Origin: Betaproteobacteria bacterium
GTDB taxonomy: Bacteria > Pseudomonadota > Gammaproteobacteria > Burkholderiales > Sulfuricellaceae
DNA length: 64,000 bases
Direction: 5' to 3'
Assembly (NCBI GenBank): GCA_021373185.1
Contig: JAJFTF010000024.1
Span: 310,001-374,000 of the forward strand
The notes under the pieces were generated by a model. That model did not search any database, was not told the origin of the DNA, and saw only the letters and a list, made by a program, of their open reading frames with translations. This document shows, in pieces, positions 17,507 through 28,861 of the stretch (positions are counted from its first letter, which is position 1; every line of letters begins with the position of its first letter). The position numbers and the translations under genes were made by a program.

Positions 17507-18192
17507 GCGAACCGATTCGCGTTGTGCTGGTGGACGACCACACCCTGTTCCGCATGGGGCTGGCCGAACTGCTGGAGCAGCGCGGCAGCATCAAGGTAGT
17601 GGGCGTCACCGGCAATGCCGATGAAGCGCGACGCCTGCTGCGCGAAGAAAATCCAGACGTGCTAATCATGGATCTGCACATGCCGCCGCTCGACGGCCTC
17701 ACCCTGTTCCGCCAGTTGCGCCAGGAAGGCTGCGCCACTCCCACCCTGATGCTGACCGTCAGCAATGCCGAAGAAGACTTGTCCAACGTGCTGCGTGCCG
17801 GCGCACGCGGCTACCTGCTCAAGGACATGGAACCGGACGATGTGGTGGACGCGATCCTGCGCGCCTCGCGCGGCGAAACCGTGGTGGCGCCGGCCATGAC
17901 CATGAAACTGGTTCACTTGCTGCAAGGCGGTCAACCGGCTACCGCCTCGGCCTCGATGCTCGACTCGCTCACCCAGCGCGAACGGGAAATTCTCGATCAC
18001 TTGGCACAGGGCGAAAGCAACAAGGTGATCGCCCGCGCACTCGACATCAGCCACGACACGGTCAAGCTGCACGTAAGACACATTCTTTCCAAGCTCAATT
18101 TAACTTCACGCGTCGAAGCGGCCATTTTCGCCGTGGAACACAAACTCACCAGCCAAAACAGCCAGCTCACCAGCCCGAAAGGTGAAGGGTGA
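17503..18192 (+). CDS. NarL/FixJ-family response regulator
   Basis: Regulator of 229 residues: receiver domain with DDH near residue 10, phospho-acceptor in VLIMDLHMPPLDGL near 53 and LLKDMEPDD near 105, then a LuxR-type helix-turn-helix (LTQREREILDHLAQGESNKVIARAL). It is the partner of the overlapping kinase. The ATG at 17503 follows GGGGAGGG. By family it is likely to control nitrate, nitrite or redox-responsive genes, and the neighbouring cysG and nos/men genes are candidate targets; that is inference. Confidence 0.9.
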   Translation: MSEPIRVVLVDDHTLFRMGLAELLEQRGSIKVVGVTGNADEARRLLREENPDVLIMDLHMPPLDGLTLFRQLRQEGCATPTLMLTVSNAEEDLSNVLRAGARGYLLKDMEPDDVVDAILRASRGETVVAPAMTMKLVHLLQGGQPATASASMLDSLTQREREILDHLAQGESNKVIARALDISHDTVKLHVRHILSKLNLTSRVEAAIFAVEHKLTSQNSQLTSPKGEG

Positions 18193-18275
18193 AAAGCTTG
18201 ATTCCGAGCACCCTTGAGGTGCACCCGGGATTATGCCCCACCCTCATCCTCTAACCCCTCACGGAATTTAACGAT

Positions 18276-19709
18276 ATGGATTTTTTCCCGATTTTTCTCG
18301 ACATCAAGAACAAGCCCTGCCTGGTTATCGGCGGCGGCGAAGTGGCGACGCGCAAAATAGGAATGCTGATACAGTCAGGCGGGCGCGTCACCGTCATCGC
18401 GCCCGAGCTGAGCGACACCCTGAAAGCTCAGGCCGCCGCAGGGGAAATCACTTATGTCGCAGGAAAATTCCAGCCCGCACATCTTGGCGAAACCATCCTG
18501 GTGATCGCCGCCACCGACGACCGCGCAACCAACCAGCAGGTTTCGGAAGCCGCAAAAGCGCTGCGCATCCCGGTGAATGTCGTGGATAACCCGGACTTGT
18601 GCTCCTTCATCATGCCCTCGGTGATCGACCGTTCGCCGCTGGTCATCGCCATCTCCAGCAGCGGCGTTTCGCCGGTACTGGCGCGGATGCTACGAGCCAA
18701 AATAGAAACCCTGATTCCAGCCGCCTACGGGCGACTGGCGCAGTTCGCGGCCAGCTTCCGCGAACAGGTGAAAAAACACTTCGTCAATCAACCGATGCGG
18801 CGCATCTTCTGGGAAAAAATCCTGCAAGGGCCGGTAGCCGAAATGGTGCTGGCCGGGCAGGATCAGGAAGCCAAAAAGGCACTGCTGCAAACGCTCGCAA
18901 GCGATGATGGCAATGCCGCGCCACGCGGCGAAGTCTATCTGGTCGGCGGTGGCCCGGGCAATCCCGACCTGCTCACCTTTCGCGCCTTGCGTCTGATGCA
19001 GCAGGCCGACGTGGTGGTTCACGATCACCTGGTTTCCCCGGCAGTACTGGAACTGGTGCGACGCGATGCCGAGCGCGTCTACGTCGGCAAGGAACGCAAC
19101 AACCACACCATGCGCCAGGAAAACATCAACGAACTGCTGGTGCGGCTGGCGCAGGACGGCAAGCGCGTGCTGCGGCTGAAGGGCGGCGATCCATTCGTAT
19201 TCGGTCGCGGCGGCGAAGAAATCGAAACCCTCGCGGCTCATGGCATCCCGTTCCAGGTGGTGCCCGGCATCACCGCGGCCACCGGCGTTTCTTCCTATGC
19301 CGGCATCCCGCTGACTCACCGCGATTACGCACAATCCTGCGTGTTCGTCACCGGCCACTTGAAAGACGGCAGCGTCAACATCGACCTCACCGGCATCGCC
19401 AAGACCAACCAGACCATCGTCATTTACATGGGACTGCTCGGACTGCCGACGCTATGCCAGGAACTGGTTGCCCATGGCCTGCCGACCACCACGCCCGCCG
19501 CCATTGTGCAGCAGGGTACCACCTACCAGCAGAAAGTCATCACCGGCACACTGGCGACCCTGCCGGAACTCGCGGTTGAGGCAAAAATGAAACCGCCGAC
19601 CCTGATCATCGTCGGCGATGTGGTGAAACTGCATGACAAGCTTGCCTGGTTCAAACCGGAACCGATCGATGGCGGATCCAGTTTCACTACCGGGCAAAAC
19701 CAGCAGTAA
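18276..19709 (+). CDS. cysG: Siroheme synthase CysG (fused)
   Basis: Trifunctional protein of 477 residues. The N-terminal 210 residues are the NAD-dependent precorrin-2 dehydrogenase/ferrochelatase (GGGEVATRK, then NVVDNPDLCSFIMPS). The rest is uroporphyrinogen-III C-methyltransferase (VYLVGGGPGNPDLLTFRA, RLKGGDPFVFGRGGEE, VPGITAATGVSSYAGIPLTHRD). It makes siroheme for sulfite/nitrite reductases, and precorrin-2 can also feed haem d1 synthesis. It lies 83 bp downstream of the response regulator in the same direction. Confidence 0.96.
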   Translation: MDFFPIFLDIKNKPCLVIGGGEVATRKIGMLIQSGGRVTVIAPELSDTLKAQAAAGEITYVAGKFQPAHLGETILVIAATDDRATNQQVSEAAKALRIPVNVVDNPDLCSFIMPSVIDRSPLVIAISSSGVSPVLARMLRAKIETLIPAAYGRLAQFAASFREQVKKHFVNQPMRRIFWEKILQGPVAEMVLAGQDQEAKKALLQTLASDDGNAAPRGEVYLVGGGPGNPDLLTFRALRLMQQADVVVHDHLVSPAVLELVRRDAERVYVGKERNNHTMRQENINELLVRLAQDGKRVLRLKGGDPFVFGRGGEEIETLAAHGIPFQVVPGITAATGVSSYAGIPLTHRDYAQSCVFVTGHLKDGSVNIDLTGIAKTNQTIVIYMGLLGLPTLCQELVAHGLPTTTPAAIVQQGTTYQQKVITGTLATLPELAVEAKMKPPTLIIVGDVVKLHDKLAWFKPEPIDGGSSFTTGQNQQ

Positions 19710-19712
19710 TTA

Positions 19713-20225
19713 TTAGCGGAAATAGTTCCGCTGCGGGCGGCGAAAAATCGCCGCTGCGCCCGCCAGCGCGAACAACGCGAACCACATCAGCGCCCATTGC
19801 GCGATGGAGAGACTGAAGAAAGTCCAGGTCACTTCGGCGCATTCCCCGGATCCCTTGAATACCATCGACAGCACTTTCGCCAGCGGCATGGCATCGAGCA
19901 TATATTCCAGCCCCGGCCCGCATTCCGGCACCAGATCGGGCGGCAGATGCTGCAAACGCACCTGCCAGGCCGCGACACCGCCCCCCATCACAGAGAAGAA
20001 CGTCAACAGACTGCCGTACACTGCCCAGCCGCGCCGCGCCGGATCATGAATCGCTCCCGCCAGCGCAGTAACGCCGATGGCAATGAAGGCAATGCGCTGC
20101 AAAATGCAGAGCGGACATGGTTCGATATGTTTGACATGCTGAAGATACAGACCGAAGCCCATCAGCCCGAAACAGACCAGAAAAATTGCAAGAAACAGCG
20201 TGCGATTATTGATGACCACCGGCAA
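19713..20225 (-). CDS. dsbB: Disulfide bond formation protein B (DsbB)
   Basis: Inner membrane protein of 170 residues with four membrane segments. The redox pair CPLC near residue 37 and the second periplasmic loop with cysteines in PECGPGLEYML and GSGECAE are present. It reoxidises DsbA using quinone. It is convergent with cysG, only 3 bp apart. Confidence 0.95.
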   Translation of the reverse strand: MPVVINNRTLFLAIFLVCFGLMGFGLYLQHVKHIEPCPLCILQRIAFIAIGVTALAGAIHDPARRGWAVYGSLLTFFSVMGGGVAAWQVRLQHLPPDLVPECGPGLEYMLDAMPLAKVLSMVFKGSGECAEVTWTFFSLSIAQWALMWFALFALAGAAAIFRRPQRNYFR

Positions 20226-20231
20226 CTCCCT

Positions 20232-22109
<1,878 letters not shown>

Positions 22110-24545
22110 ATGAAATCCACTCGCCGGGTGGCGGAGCATAGATTGAATTCCTCCGCGCCATTCCACGCAATCATTCTCGGGATACTGTTGTTGTGCGGGT
22201 CACTTTTGGCCGTGGCAGAAACCGCCATGACTTCGGATGGCGCAGTCGAAATAACGGCTGCCCTGACTGAGGCGCCACTGATCCCCTGGGCAAGAATCGT
22301 CAAAGACCCGGATCGCAACATGACCGCCGAGGAACTCCTGAAGCTCCCGGCCACCGCCAACGCCCCCAAAGGCAACAGGATAGCCAGTTTCGGCTTCAGC
22401 GACGCGGCTTATTGGTTCTCGGTTTCCCTCGACAATACAAATCCCGCCCCGCTCCAGCGGCTACTGGTTTTGGAACCGACCTGGCTGGACGATGTTCAAG
22501 TCACGCTCATCCAAGCCGATGGCGCACGACAGGTGTATGAGGGTGGAGATAGCTTGCCGTTCAAGCATCGCGCGATCCCCCATCGGCAAATCAATTTCGA
22601 GCTGACCCTGCCGCCGGGCCGGAACCGCCTGCTGGTTCGCACCCAGACGCGAGACCCCTTTCTGGTCGGCATGACGCTTTGGGAGCGTAGCGCCTTTTTC
22701 GAGTCGGACAGTTGGGAGTCGAAATATCTCGGTCTAATTTACGGCGCGATTGGGGCGATGCTGCTTTTCAACCTAGTACTGTTCTTTTCGGTGCGGGAAA
22801 AAATCTATGCCGCCTATGTCGGCTATTTGTCCGGCTTTCTGCTCATGCATACTACCTATAACGGACACATGTTCCCGCTCCTCTGGCCGGACTCCCCTGC
22901 TTGGGGCAACTGGGCACATTCGATCTTCATCTACCTGTTCTTGCTGGCAGGCGTTTTTTTCGCCATCTATTTTCTCGATCTTCGCACCCGACAGTTCCAC
23001 GCCTATCGCTGGGCAGTGGGTTTCATCCTAGCGATGCTGGCATCTTCAGTCGTAACCGCCCTCTGGGGCGGCTATGGCTTGCATGTGTCCACCTCGATTT
23101 TATGGATTATCATTTATTCACCCTTTGTCCTGTTACTGGGCATTTTGTCTCTCTCGGCAGGAAACCGCGCGGCCCGATTTTTCCTGACCGCCACGGTGGC
23201 AGGTTTTATCGGCTCCTTCATCACCGCAGCGACCGTATCCGGTCTTATCCCCTTTTCGTTCTATGGCTACCGGGCCGTTGATTTAGGCATGTTGGTCGAT
23301 GCGGTTCTGCTTTCCCTGGCGCTGGCCGATCGCCTCAGACTCTCTCGAGCAGAGGCGGAGCAGGCGAAATCCGAACTGATTGAAACCACGCGCTCCCATG
23401 CACAACAACTGGAAGAAACCGTGGCTCAACGCACCCTGGAATTGAGCCAAGCCAATGCGGCCAAGGACAAGTTCTTTGCCATTGTCGCGCACGACCTGCG
23501 CGGGCCGATCGGAAGTCTGGCCGTGCTGTTTAATGACGTCATCACATCCCGGAAAGACTTGACTGACGAACTACTGAAAATAGTCCGCGCCTCAACCAAT
23601 AGCACCAGCAAATTCCTGGAAGAATTATTGACCTGGGCCCGCAGCCAAAGAGGGGAGATCGATTGCAACCCGGAAGCCTTTGACATCGGCCAGGTATTGA
23701 TGGAAACGCAAGCATTGTTTTCCGCTCAAGCCCAAGCCAAGGGCGTCCACCTGGACATGAACATCGAAGAACACTGTTGGGTATTCGCCGACCTGGCGAT
23801 GACTCATGCGATCTTGCGCAACTTGACGAGCAATGCGCTGAAATTTACCCAAAGCGGCGGCTCGGTGAGCGTGCGCTTCGGCAGGGAAAAAAATCGCTGT
23901 CTGGTTCGCATTACAGATACCGGCATAGGCATGAGCGAAGAAATGCAGCAAAGCCTGTTTCGCCTGGATGTTAAACCGCAATCCTTGCGCGGCACGCATA
24001 ATGAGCCGGGAACTGGCCTGGGGTTGATTTTGTGCCGGGAATTTGTGGAAAAAATTGGCGGCGCCATCGGCGTGCAAAGCCAACAGGGAGAAGGCTCGAC
24101 ATTCTGGTTCACTCTACCCATCGCCAAAGAGTCGGAAATTGTCGACCCTCAAGCAATCCTGAAAAAAATCAGGTCATTGAAAGTCCTGGTCGCGGAAGAC
24201 GACAAATTACATCGTGAAGCAAGTGCGCAGGTCTTGCGCGAACTGGGGTGCGCCTCGATCTTTGCGAGCGATGGCGCCGAGGCGACCTGGTTGGCGCTGA
24301 AGAATGACTTTGACCTGATCCTGATGGATATCGACATGCCACAGGTCGACGGAATCGAAGCGACAAAACGCATACGAGCCAATGGCAACCGCAGTCGGAT
24401 TGTCTCCTTATCTTCCTATTCTCGACAAGAACTGAACCAATTGGCCCAGGAGGTGCAGTTCGACGGCTATCTGGACAAGCCGCTGGCCAGGGAAGCATTG
24501 ATCAGGGTGCTGGCCGGTTTCCTTGGCCATTCCGCAAGCGCGTAG
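22110..24545 (+). CDS. 7TMR-DISM hybrid sensor histidine kinase with receiver domain
   Basis: Protein of 811 residues. Signal peptide (to about 38), 7TMR-DISM extracellular domain (about 50-185), seven membrane segments (about 200-395), coiled coil (about 405-450), HisKA with FFAIVAHDLRGP (His near 460), HATPase with NLTSNALKFTQSGG, DTGIGM and GTGLGL, and a C-terminal receiver domain (about 690-805) with LILMDIDMPQVDG. It probably senses an extracellular ligand such as a carbohydrate, as proposed for DISM domains. There is no partner regulator beside it, so the target is unknown. Confidence 0.92.
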   Translation: MKSTRRVAEHRLNSSAPFHAIILGILLLCGSLLAVAETAMTSDGAVEITAALTEAPLIPWARIVKDPDRNMTAEELLKLPATANAPKGNRIASFGFSDAAYWFSVSLDNTNPAPLQRLLVLEPTWLDDVQVTLIQADGARQVYEGGDSLPFKHRAIPHRQINFELTLPPGRNRLLVRTQTRDPFLVGMTLWERSAFFESDSWESKYLGLIYGAIGAMLLFNLVLFFSVREKIYAAYVGYLSGFLLMHTTYNGHMFPLLWPDSPAWGNWAHSIFIYLFLLAGVFFAIYFLDLRTRQFHAYRWAVGFILAMLASSVVTALWGGYGLHVSTSILWIIIYSPFVLLLGILSLSAGNRAARFFLTATVAGFIGSFITAATVSGLIPFSFYGYRAVDLGMLVDAVLLSLALADRLRLSRAEAEQAKSELIETTRSHAQQLEETVAQRTLELSQANAAKDKFFAIVAHDLRGPIGSLAVLFNDVITSRKDLTDELLKIVRASTNSTSKFLEELLTWARSQRGEIDCNPEAFDIGQVLMETQALFSAQAQAKGVHLDMNIEEHCWVFADLAMTHAILRNLTSNALKFTQSGGSVSVRFGREKNRCLVRITDTGIGMSEEMQQSLFRLDVKPQSLRGTHNEPGTGLGLILCREFVEKIGGAIGVQSQQGEGSTFWFTLPIAKESEIVDPQAILKKIRSLKVLVAEDDKLHREASAQVLRELGCASIFASDGAEATWLALKNDFDLILMDIDMPQVDGIEATKRIRANGNRSRIVSLSSYSRQELNQLAQEVQFDGYLDKPLAREALIRVLAGFLGHSASA

Positions 24546-24590
24546 TGGACATCGCAAGGGGGTCGGCAAGGTTTTTCTGTAACGTATTGA

Positions 24591-24667
24591 TGGTGCGCCC
24601 GACAGGATTCGAACCTGTGACCCTTGGCTTCGGAAACCAATACTCTATCCATCTGAGCTACGGGCGC
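24591..24667 (-). tRNA. tRNA-Arg (CCG)
   Basis: Reads as a full cloverleaf on the minus strand: acceptor stem GCGCCCG/CGGGCGC, D-arm GCTCAGATGGATAGAGT, anticodon stem TTGG/CCAA with loop TTCCGAA (anticodon CCG) and T-arm CAGGTTCGAATCCTG. CCA is encoded at the 3' end (24591-24593). No flanking direct repeat or integrase was seen. Confidence 0.97.
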
Positions 24668-24796
24668 ATTGAGGAAATGCAGCCGCAAATCATAGTCTTT
24701 TTTTAGGATAACGTCCACGCCGGGCTAACCAACCCTGACGAATCCGGCCTTATCCGCTACAATCGTAATCAATCCCGAATCCAGACACGGACAACA

Positions 24797-26068
24797 ATGG
24801 TTCCCCATTTGACCACCGCCCTTACCGGCCCCCTGCTCGCGCTGGAGCAGCACATTCTGGACGCGCAGCCCGGAATAGAACACTGGTTCCGCACCAAGTG
24901 GCAAGAGCATACCGCGCCGTTTTACACTTCGGTCGACTTGCGCAACAGCGGCTTCAAGCTGGCTCCGATCGACACCAACCTGTTCCCCGGCGGCTTCAAC
25001 AATCTCAATCGCGATTTCATGCCGCTGTGCGTGCAAGCGGCGATGACGGCGGTAGAGCAGGTGTGCCCGGTGGCCCAACGCTTCCTGCTGATCCCGGAAA
25101 ATCACACGCGCAATACCTATTACCTGCAGAATGTCGCCGCGCTCACCGCGATCCTGCGTCATGCCGGCCTGCAGGTTCGCATCGGCAGCCTGCTGCCGGA
25201 GATCACCGAACCCACCACGCTGAGCCTGCCGGACGGCACCAGCCTGACGCTGGAACCGGTCCGGCGCGAGGGCGACCGCCTGAAGCTGGACGGCTTCGAT
25301 CCCTGCGCCATCCTGCTCAACAACGACCTTTCCGCCGGAATTCCAGACATCCTGAAAAACCTCAAACAGCCGGTAATTCCGCCCTTGGCGGCAGGCTGGC
25401 ACGCCCGGCGCAAATCCGGCCACTTCAGCGCCTATAACGAAGTTGCCGAGGAATTCGCCAAGCTGGTGCATATCGACCCGTGGCTGATCAACCCGTTCTT
25501 TTCTACCTGCGGCAAAATCAATTTCCGCGAACGGCAGGGCGAGGAATGCCTGGCGACTTATGTCGACGAGATGCTGCAGGACATCCGCGAAAAATACCGG
25601 CAATACGGCGTAAACGAGGAGCCCTTCGTCATCGTCAAGGCGGATGCCGGCACCTATGGCATGGGCATCATGACGGTGAAGGACGCAGCCGAAGTCAGGG
25701 ATCTGAACCGCAAGCAGCGCAACAAAATGGCGGTGGTCAAGGAAGGCCTGGCGGTCAGCGAAGTGATCATCCAGGAAGGCGTTTATACCTTCGAGAGCAT
25801 CCACGACGCGGTGGCCGAACCGGTGGTCTACATGATCGACCACTTCGTTGTCGGCGGCTTCTACCGCGTCCACACCGAACGCGGCAAGGACGAGAATCTC
25901 AATGCGCCGGGGATGCGTTTCGAGCCGCTGGCGTTCAAAACCGCCTGCACCCTGCCCGATCCTTGCTGCATGCCGGATGCCGAGCCGAATCGTTTTTATG
26001 CTTACGGCGTGGTGGCCCGACTGGCGCTGCTGGCTGCCGCCATCGAACTGGAGCGGCTTGCGCCATGA
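24797..26068 (+). CDS. gshA: Glutamate-cysteine ligase, Acidithiobacillus/Nitrosomonas type
   Basis: Protein of 423 residues matching the GshA family known from acidithiobacilli and betaproteobacteria, unlike the E. coli enzyme. Recognisable stretches are SVDLRNSGFKLAPIDTNLFPGGFNN near residue 45 (quoted in part: PIDTNLFPGGFNN), VKADAGTYGMGIMTVKDA near 283 and YMIDHFVVGGFYRVHTERG near 345, consistent with an ATP-grasp-like ligase. It makes gamma-glutamylcysteine, the first step to glutathione. Its stop overlaps the gshB start in ATGA. Confidence 0.93.
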   Translation: MVPHLTTALTGPLLALEQHILDAQPGIEHWFRTKWQEHTAPFYTSVDLRNSGFKLAPIDTNLFPGGFNNLNRDFMPLCVQAAMTAVEQVCPVAQRFLLIPENHTRNTYYLQNVAALTAILRHAGLQVRIGSLLPEITEPTTLSLPDGTSLTLEPVRREGDRLKLDGFDPCAILLNNDLSAGIPDILKNLKQPVIPPLAAGWHARRKSGHFSAYNEVAEEFAKLVHIDPWLINPFFSTCGKINFRERQGEECLATYVDEMLQDIREKYRQYGVNEEPFVIVKADAGTYGMGIMTVKDAAEVRDLNRKQRNKMAVVKEGLAVSEVIIQEGVYTFESIHDAVAEPVVYMIDHFVVGGFYRVHTERGKDENLNAPGMRFEPLAFKTACTLPDPCCMPDAEPNRFYAYGVVARLALLAAAIELERLAP

Positions 26069-27006
26069 AGCTCGCGATCATCCTCGACCCGCTGGAAAGC
26101 ATCAAAACCTACAAGGACTCCACCTATGCGGTGATGTGTGCGGCGCACGCCCGTGGCCACACCATTCACGTCATGGAGCAACGCGACGTGGTGCTTGCCG
26201 AAGGCGTGGTCATTGCCCTGGCCTGCGAACTCGATCTGCTCGACGACGCGCTGCACTGGTACACGCAAGGAACACCTGCCTGGCATGCGCTCAGCGAATT
26301 CGACGGCGTGTTGATGCGCAAGGATCCGCCATTCGACCTGGAATACATCTACAGTACCTACTTGCTGGAGCTGGCAGAAGCGCAGGGGGCGCGAATATTC
26401 AACCGACCGGCAGCAATTCGCGACTTCAACGAAAAACTCTCAACCGCAAAATTTCCCGAGTTCATGCCGCCGACGCTGGTTACCCGGCAGGACAAGCTGA
26501 TCCGCGAGTTCATCACCGAACATGGCGACATCATTCTCAAACCGCTCGATGCGATGGGCGGCAGCTCCATTTTCCGTGTTCAGCGCCATGACCCCAACCT
26601 GAATGTGATCATCGAAACCATGACGCAACTGGCAACCAGAACAGTCATGGCACAGCGCTACATCCCAGAGATCGCGCAGGGCGACAAGCGCATCCTGCTG
26701 ATCGACGGCGAAGCGGTTCCGTACGCACTGGCACGCATCCCGAAGGAGGGCGAAACTCGCGGCAACCTCGCTGCCGGCGCCAAAGGCGTAGTGCAACCGC
26801 TGTCGGCCAGGGACAAGGAAATTGCCGCCGCGCTCGGGCCAAAGCTGCGCGAAGCCGGGTTGTTTCTGGTGGGGCTCGACGTGATCGGCGACTACCTCAC
26901 CGAAATCAACGTCACCAGCCCGACCGGCATGCAGGAAATCCTCACCCAAACCGGTTTCGACGTGGCGAAGATGTTCGTGGAAGCGCTGGAGCGAAAATGC
27001 GCTTGA
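26065..27006 (+). CDS. gshB: Glutathione synthetase (GshB)
   Basis: ATP-grasp enzyme of 313 residues adding glycine to gamma-glutamylcysteine. It begins MKLAIILDPLESIKTYKDST, has MRKDPPFDLEYIYSTYLLE near residue 78, the ATP-binding GDIILKPLDAMGGSSIFR near 153 and EINVTSPTGMQEI near 280, all typical of proteobacterial GshB. The ATG at 26065 overlaps the gshA stop. Its 3' end contains the apbE start codon. Confidence 0.96.
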   Translation: MKLAIILDPLESIKTYKDSTYAVMCAAHARGHTIHVMEQRDVVLAEGVVIALACELDLLDDALHWYTQGTPAWHALSEFDGVLMRKDPPFDLEYIYSTYLLELAEAQGARIFNRPAAIRDFNEKLSTAKFPEFMPPTLVTRQDKLIREFITEHGDIILKPLDAMGGSSIFRVQRHDPNLNVIIETMTQLATRTVMAQRYIPEIAQGDKRILLIDGEAVPYALARIPKEGETRGNLAAGAKGVVQPLSARDKEIAAALGPKLREAGLFLVGLDVIGDYLTEINVTSPTGMQEILTQTGFDVAKMFVEALERKCA

Positions 27007-28118
27007 GTTTTGTTACCGCAAAGGCGCAAAGGCGCAAAGAAAAATGGGGGCAAGAAAACCTTCGCGCCTTTGCGCCTTTGCGGTTAATAACGCTTTTTGC
27101 TTTAGCCTGCTTGGCAACCTTGGCCGGATGTTCCAGGGAAGCCCCCGTCCACCGCGAGCAAAGCTTCGTCTTCGGCACCATGGTAGAGGTGACGATTGCC
27201 GACGAGAGCGAGACACGCGCCAAGGAGCTGGCAGGCAAAGTGCTGGCCGATTTCGATTATTTACACCGCACCCTGCACGCTTGGGAGCCGGGCTCGCTGT
27301 CGCGGATGAATGCGGTATTCGCGCAAAGCCCGGCGAAAGCGGCGGTGGTGCCCGGCCTGGTTCCGATCATCAACGACGCCACGCGTTTTTCGGAAATATC
27401 GGGTGGATTGTTCAACCCGGCCATCGGCAATCTGATCAAACTTTGGGGATTCCAGAGCGACACTTTCGAAGCGCGCCGCCCCGACCCCAGGGAAATTGAA
27501 GCGCTGGTCAAGGCCAACCCGCGCATGAACGATATCGTGTTCGAGGGCATCGAATTTTACAGCAGGAACCCCGCCGTCCGCCTCGACCTCGGCGGCTACG
27601 CCAAGGGTTACGCGCTCGACCTGGCAGCGGAATATTTGCGGTCGCAAGGCGTGAAGGGCGCACTGATCAACATCGGCGGCAACATCATCGCGGTTGGCAA
27701 TCGCAACGGCCAACCCTGGCGCGTCGGCATCCAGCACCCGCGCAAGCCCGGCGCAATCGCTTCGCTGGCGCTGCAGGATGGCGAGGCCATCGGCACTTCC
27801 GGCGATTATCAGCGCTATTTCATGCTCGACGGCAAGCGCTATTGCCATATCATCGACCCGCGCACCGGCTACCCGGCGCAAGGCGTGCAGGCCGTCACCG
27901 TGGTCGTGCCGAAAGGGAACCTGGCCGGCACGCTGTCGGACGTCGCCTCCAAGCCGGCCTTCATCGCCGGAGTGAGGGGCTGGCGCGCGGCAGTGCAGGC
28001 CATGGGCGTGGAAAACGCCATGCTGATCGACGAGCGCGGCGAAATTTATCTGACGCCGGCAATGAAAAAACGTCTGGATTTTCAGGAAAAAAACCTGGCC
28101 CTGCATGAAGTTCCCTGA
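26997..28118 (+). CDS. apbE: FAD:protein FMN transferase (ApbE) lipoprotein
   Basis: Protein of 373 residues with an ApbE domain (about 55-350) that attaches FMN to threonines of membrane flavoproteins. It has the LDLGGYAKGYALDLAAEYL and INIGGNI motifs and HIIDPRTGYP. A lipoprotein signal ends in LATLAGCS (Cys45). The ATG at 26997 has GGAG 6 bases upstream and overlaps gshB. Residues about 7-30, ahead of the hydrophobic core, are encoded by a family A palindromic repeat (27015-27086), an unusual origin for signal-peptide sequence. No NosR or Nqr/Rnf partner is nearby. Confidence 0.92.
   Translation: MRLSFVTAKAQRRKEKWGQENLRAFAPLRLITLFALACLATLAGCSREAPVHREQSFVFGTMVEVTIADESETRAKELAGKVLADFDYLHRTLHAWEPGSLSRMNAVFAQSPAKAAVVPGLVPIINDATRFSEISGGLFNPAIGNLIKLWGFQSDTFEARRPDPREIEALVKANPRMNDIVFEGIEFYSRNPAVRLDLGGYAKGYALDLAAEYLRSQGVKGALINIGGNIIAVGNRNGQPWRVGIQHPRKPGAIASLALQDGEAIGTSGDYQRYFMLDGKRYCHIIDPRTGYPAQGVQAVTVVVPKGNLAGTLSDVASKPAFIAGVRGWRAAVQAMGVENAMLIDERGEIYLTPAMKKRLDFQEKNLALHEVP
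27015..27086. repeat. Palindromic repeat, family A copy 2, inside apbE
   Basis: Left arm ACCGCAAAGGCGCAAAGG... at 27015-27040 and right arm ...GCGCCTTTGCGCCTTTGCGGT at 27061-27084, with an internal duplicated AAAGGCGC unit. It lies inside the 5' part of the apbE reading frame and keeps the frame open. Confidence 0.88.
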
Positions 28119-28169
28119 TTCATGAGGTAAAATCGTTTTTTTGTTTTGGCGGCAAGTTAAGGACAAACC

Positions 28170-28583
28170 ATGATCGGCATCTTGATTATCGCGCACGGCA
28201 CGCTGGGGGACAGCCTGATCCACTGCGCCAACCATGTGTTCGGCGGCCCCCTGGCGCAACTGGCACAGTTTGGCGTGGCCGTTCACGACACCCCGACCAC
28301 GCTGTTGCCGCAGGTGCAGAAGCTGATCGGCGAACTCGATTCGGGTGGCGGCGTACTGGTTCTGACCGACATGTATGGTGCCACGCCCAGCAATCTGGCC
28401 TGCCGCCTAGTCGAACCCGCCCGGGTGGAATGCGTCGCCGGGATCAACCTGCCGATGCTGGTGCGGGCGCTTACTTATCGCAACGAGTCGCTGGAAACGG
28501 TCGCGCAAAAGGCGCTGTCCGGCGGTCGCGAAGGCGTTGTTCACGTTACCCAGGAAGCCTGTGATGTTACAACAAGACATTGA
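28170..28583 (+). CDS. PTS EIIA component, mannose/sorbose family
   Basis: EIIA-Man-like protein of 137 residues with the phosphorylated His9 in MIGILIIAHGTLGDSL and the LVLTDMYGATPSNLA motif near residue 65. Betaproteobacteria commonly carry this EIIA with HPr and EI but no sugar EIIB/C, as a regulatory phosphorelay. No EIIB or EIIC is in the window. It overlaps ptsH by 20 bases. Confidence 0.92.
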   Translation: MIGILIIAHGTLGDSLIHCANHVFGGPLAQLAQFGVAVHDTPTTLLPQVQKLIGELDSGGGVLVLTDMYGATPSNLACRLVEPARVECVAGINLPMLVRALTYRNESLETVAQKALSGGREGVVHVTQEACDVTTRH

Positions 28584-28833
28584 AATAATTAACAAGCTCG
28601 GCCTACACGCACGCGCTTCCGCCAAACTCACCCAGTTGGCTGGACAATTCAAGAGCGAGATCTGGATCACGCGCAACGAGCGCCGGGTCAATGCCAAGAG
28701 CATCATGGGCGTAATGATGCTGGCGGCAAGCAAGGGCAGCGCCATCCGCCTGGAAATCGAGGGGACGGACGAAACCGAAGCAATGCAGGCATTGGTTGCC
28801 CTGATCGCAGATCGTTTCGGCGAGGGTGAATAA
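28564..28833 (+). CDS. ptsH: HPr phosphocarrier protein
   Basis: Protein of 89 residues with the active site His15 in NKLGLHARASAKL and the regulatory Ser46 region in KSIMGVMMLAASKG. It passes phosphate from EI to EIIA; the serine would be the target of HprK, not seen here. The ATG at 28564 is chosen over an upstream in-frame start because it aligns with family length. Confidence 0.95.
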   Translation: MLQQDIEIINKLGLHARASAKLTQLAGQFKSEIWITRNERRVNAKSIMGVMMLAASKGSAIRLEIEGTDETEAMQALVALIADRFGEGE

Positions 28834-28861
28834 TCAGGATGAACCGCACCAGGGAGCTATC

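Noticed and set aside
24591..24667. tRNA-Arg as an integration site
   Set aside because: No integrase gene, no repeated tRNA 3' end and no foreign-looking segment was seen next to it.
26997..28118. ApbE as the NosR/NosX flavin-transfer partner of the nos cluster
   Set aside because: The nos cluster has no nosR, and apbE is about 15 kb away next to glutathione genes. Another flavoprotein target elsewhere is more likely.
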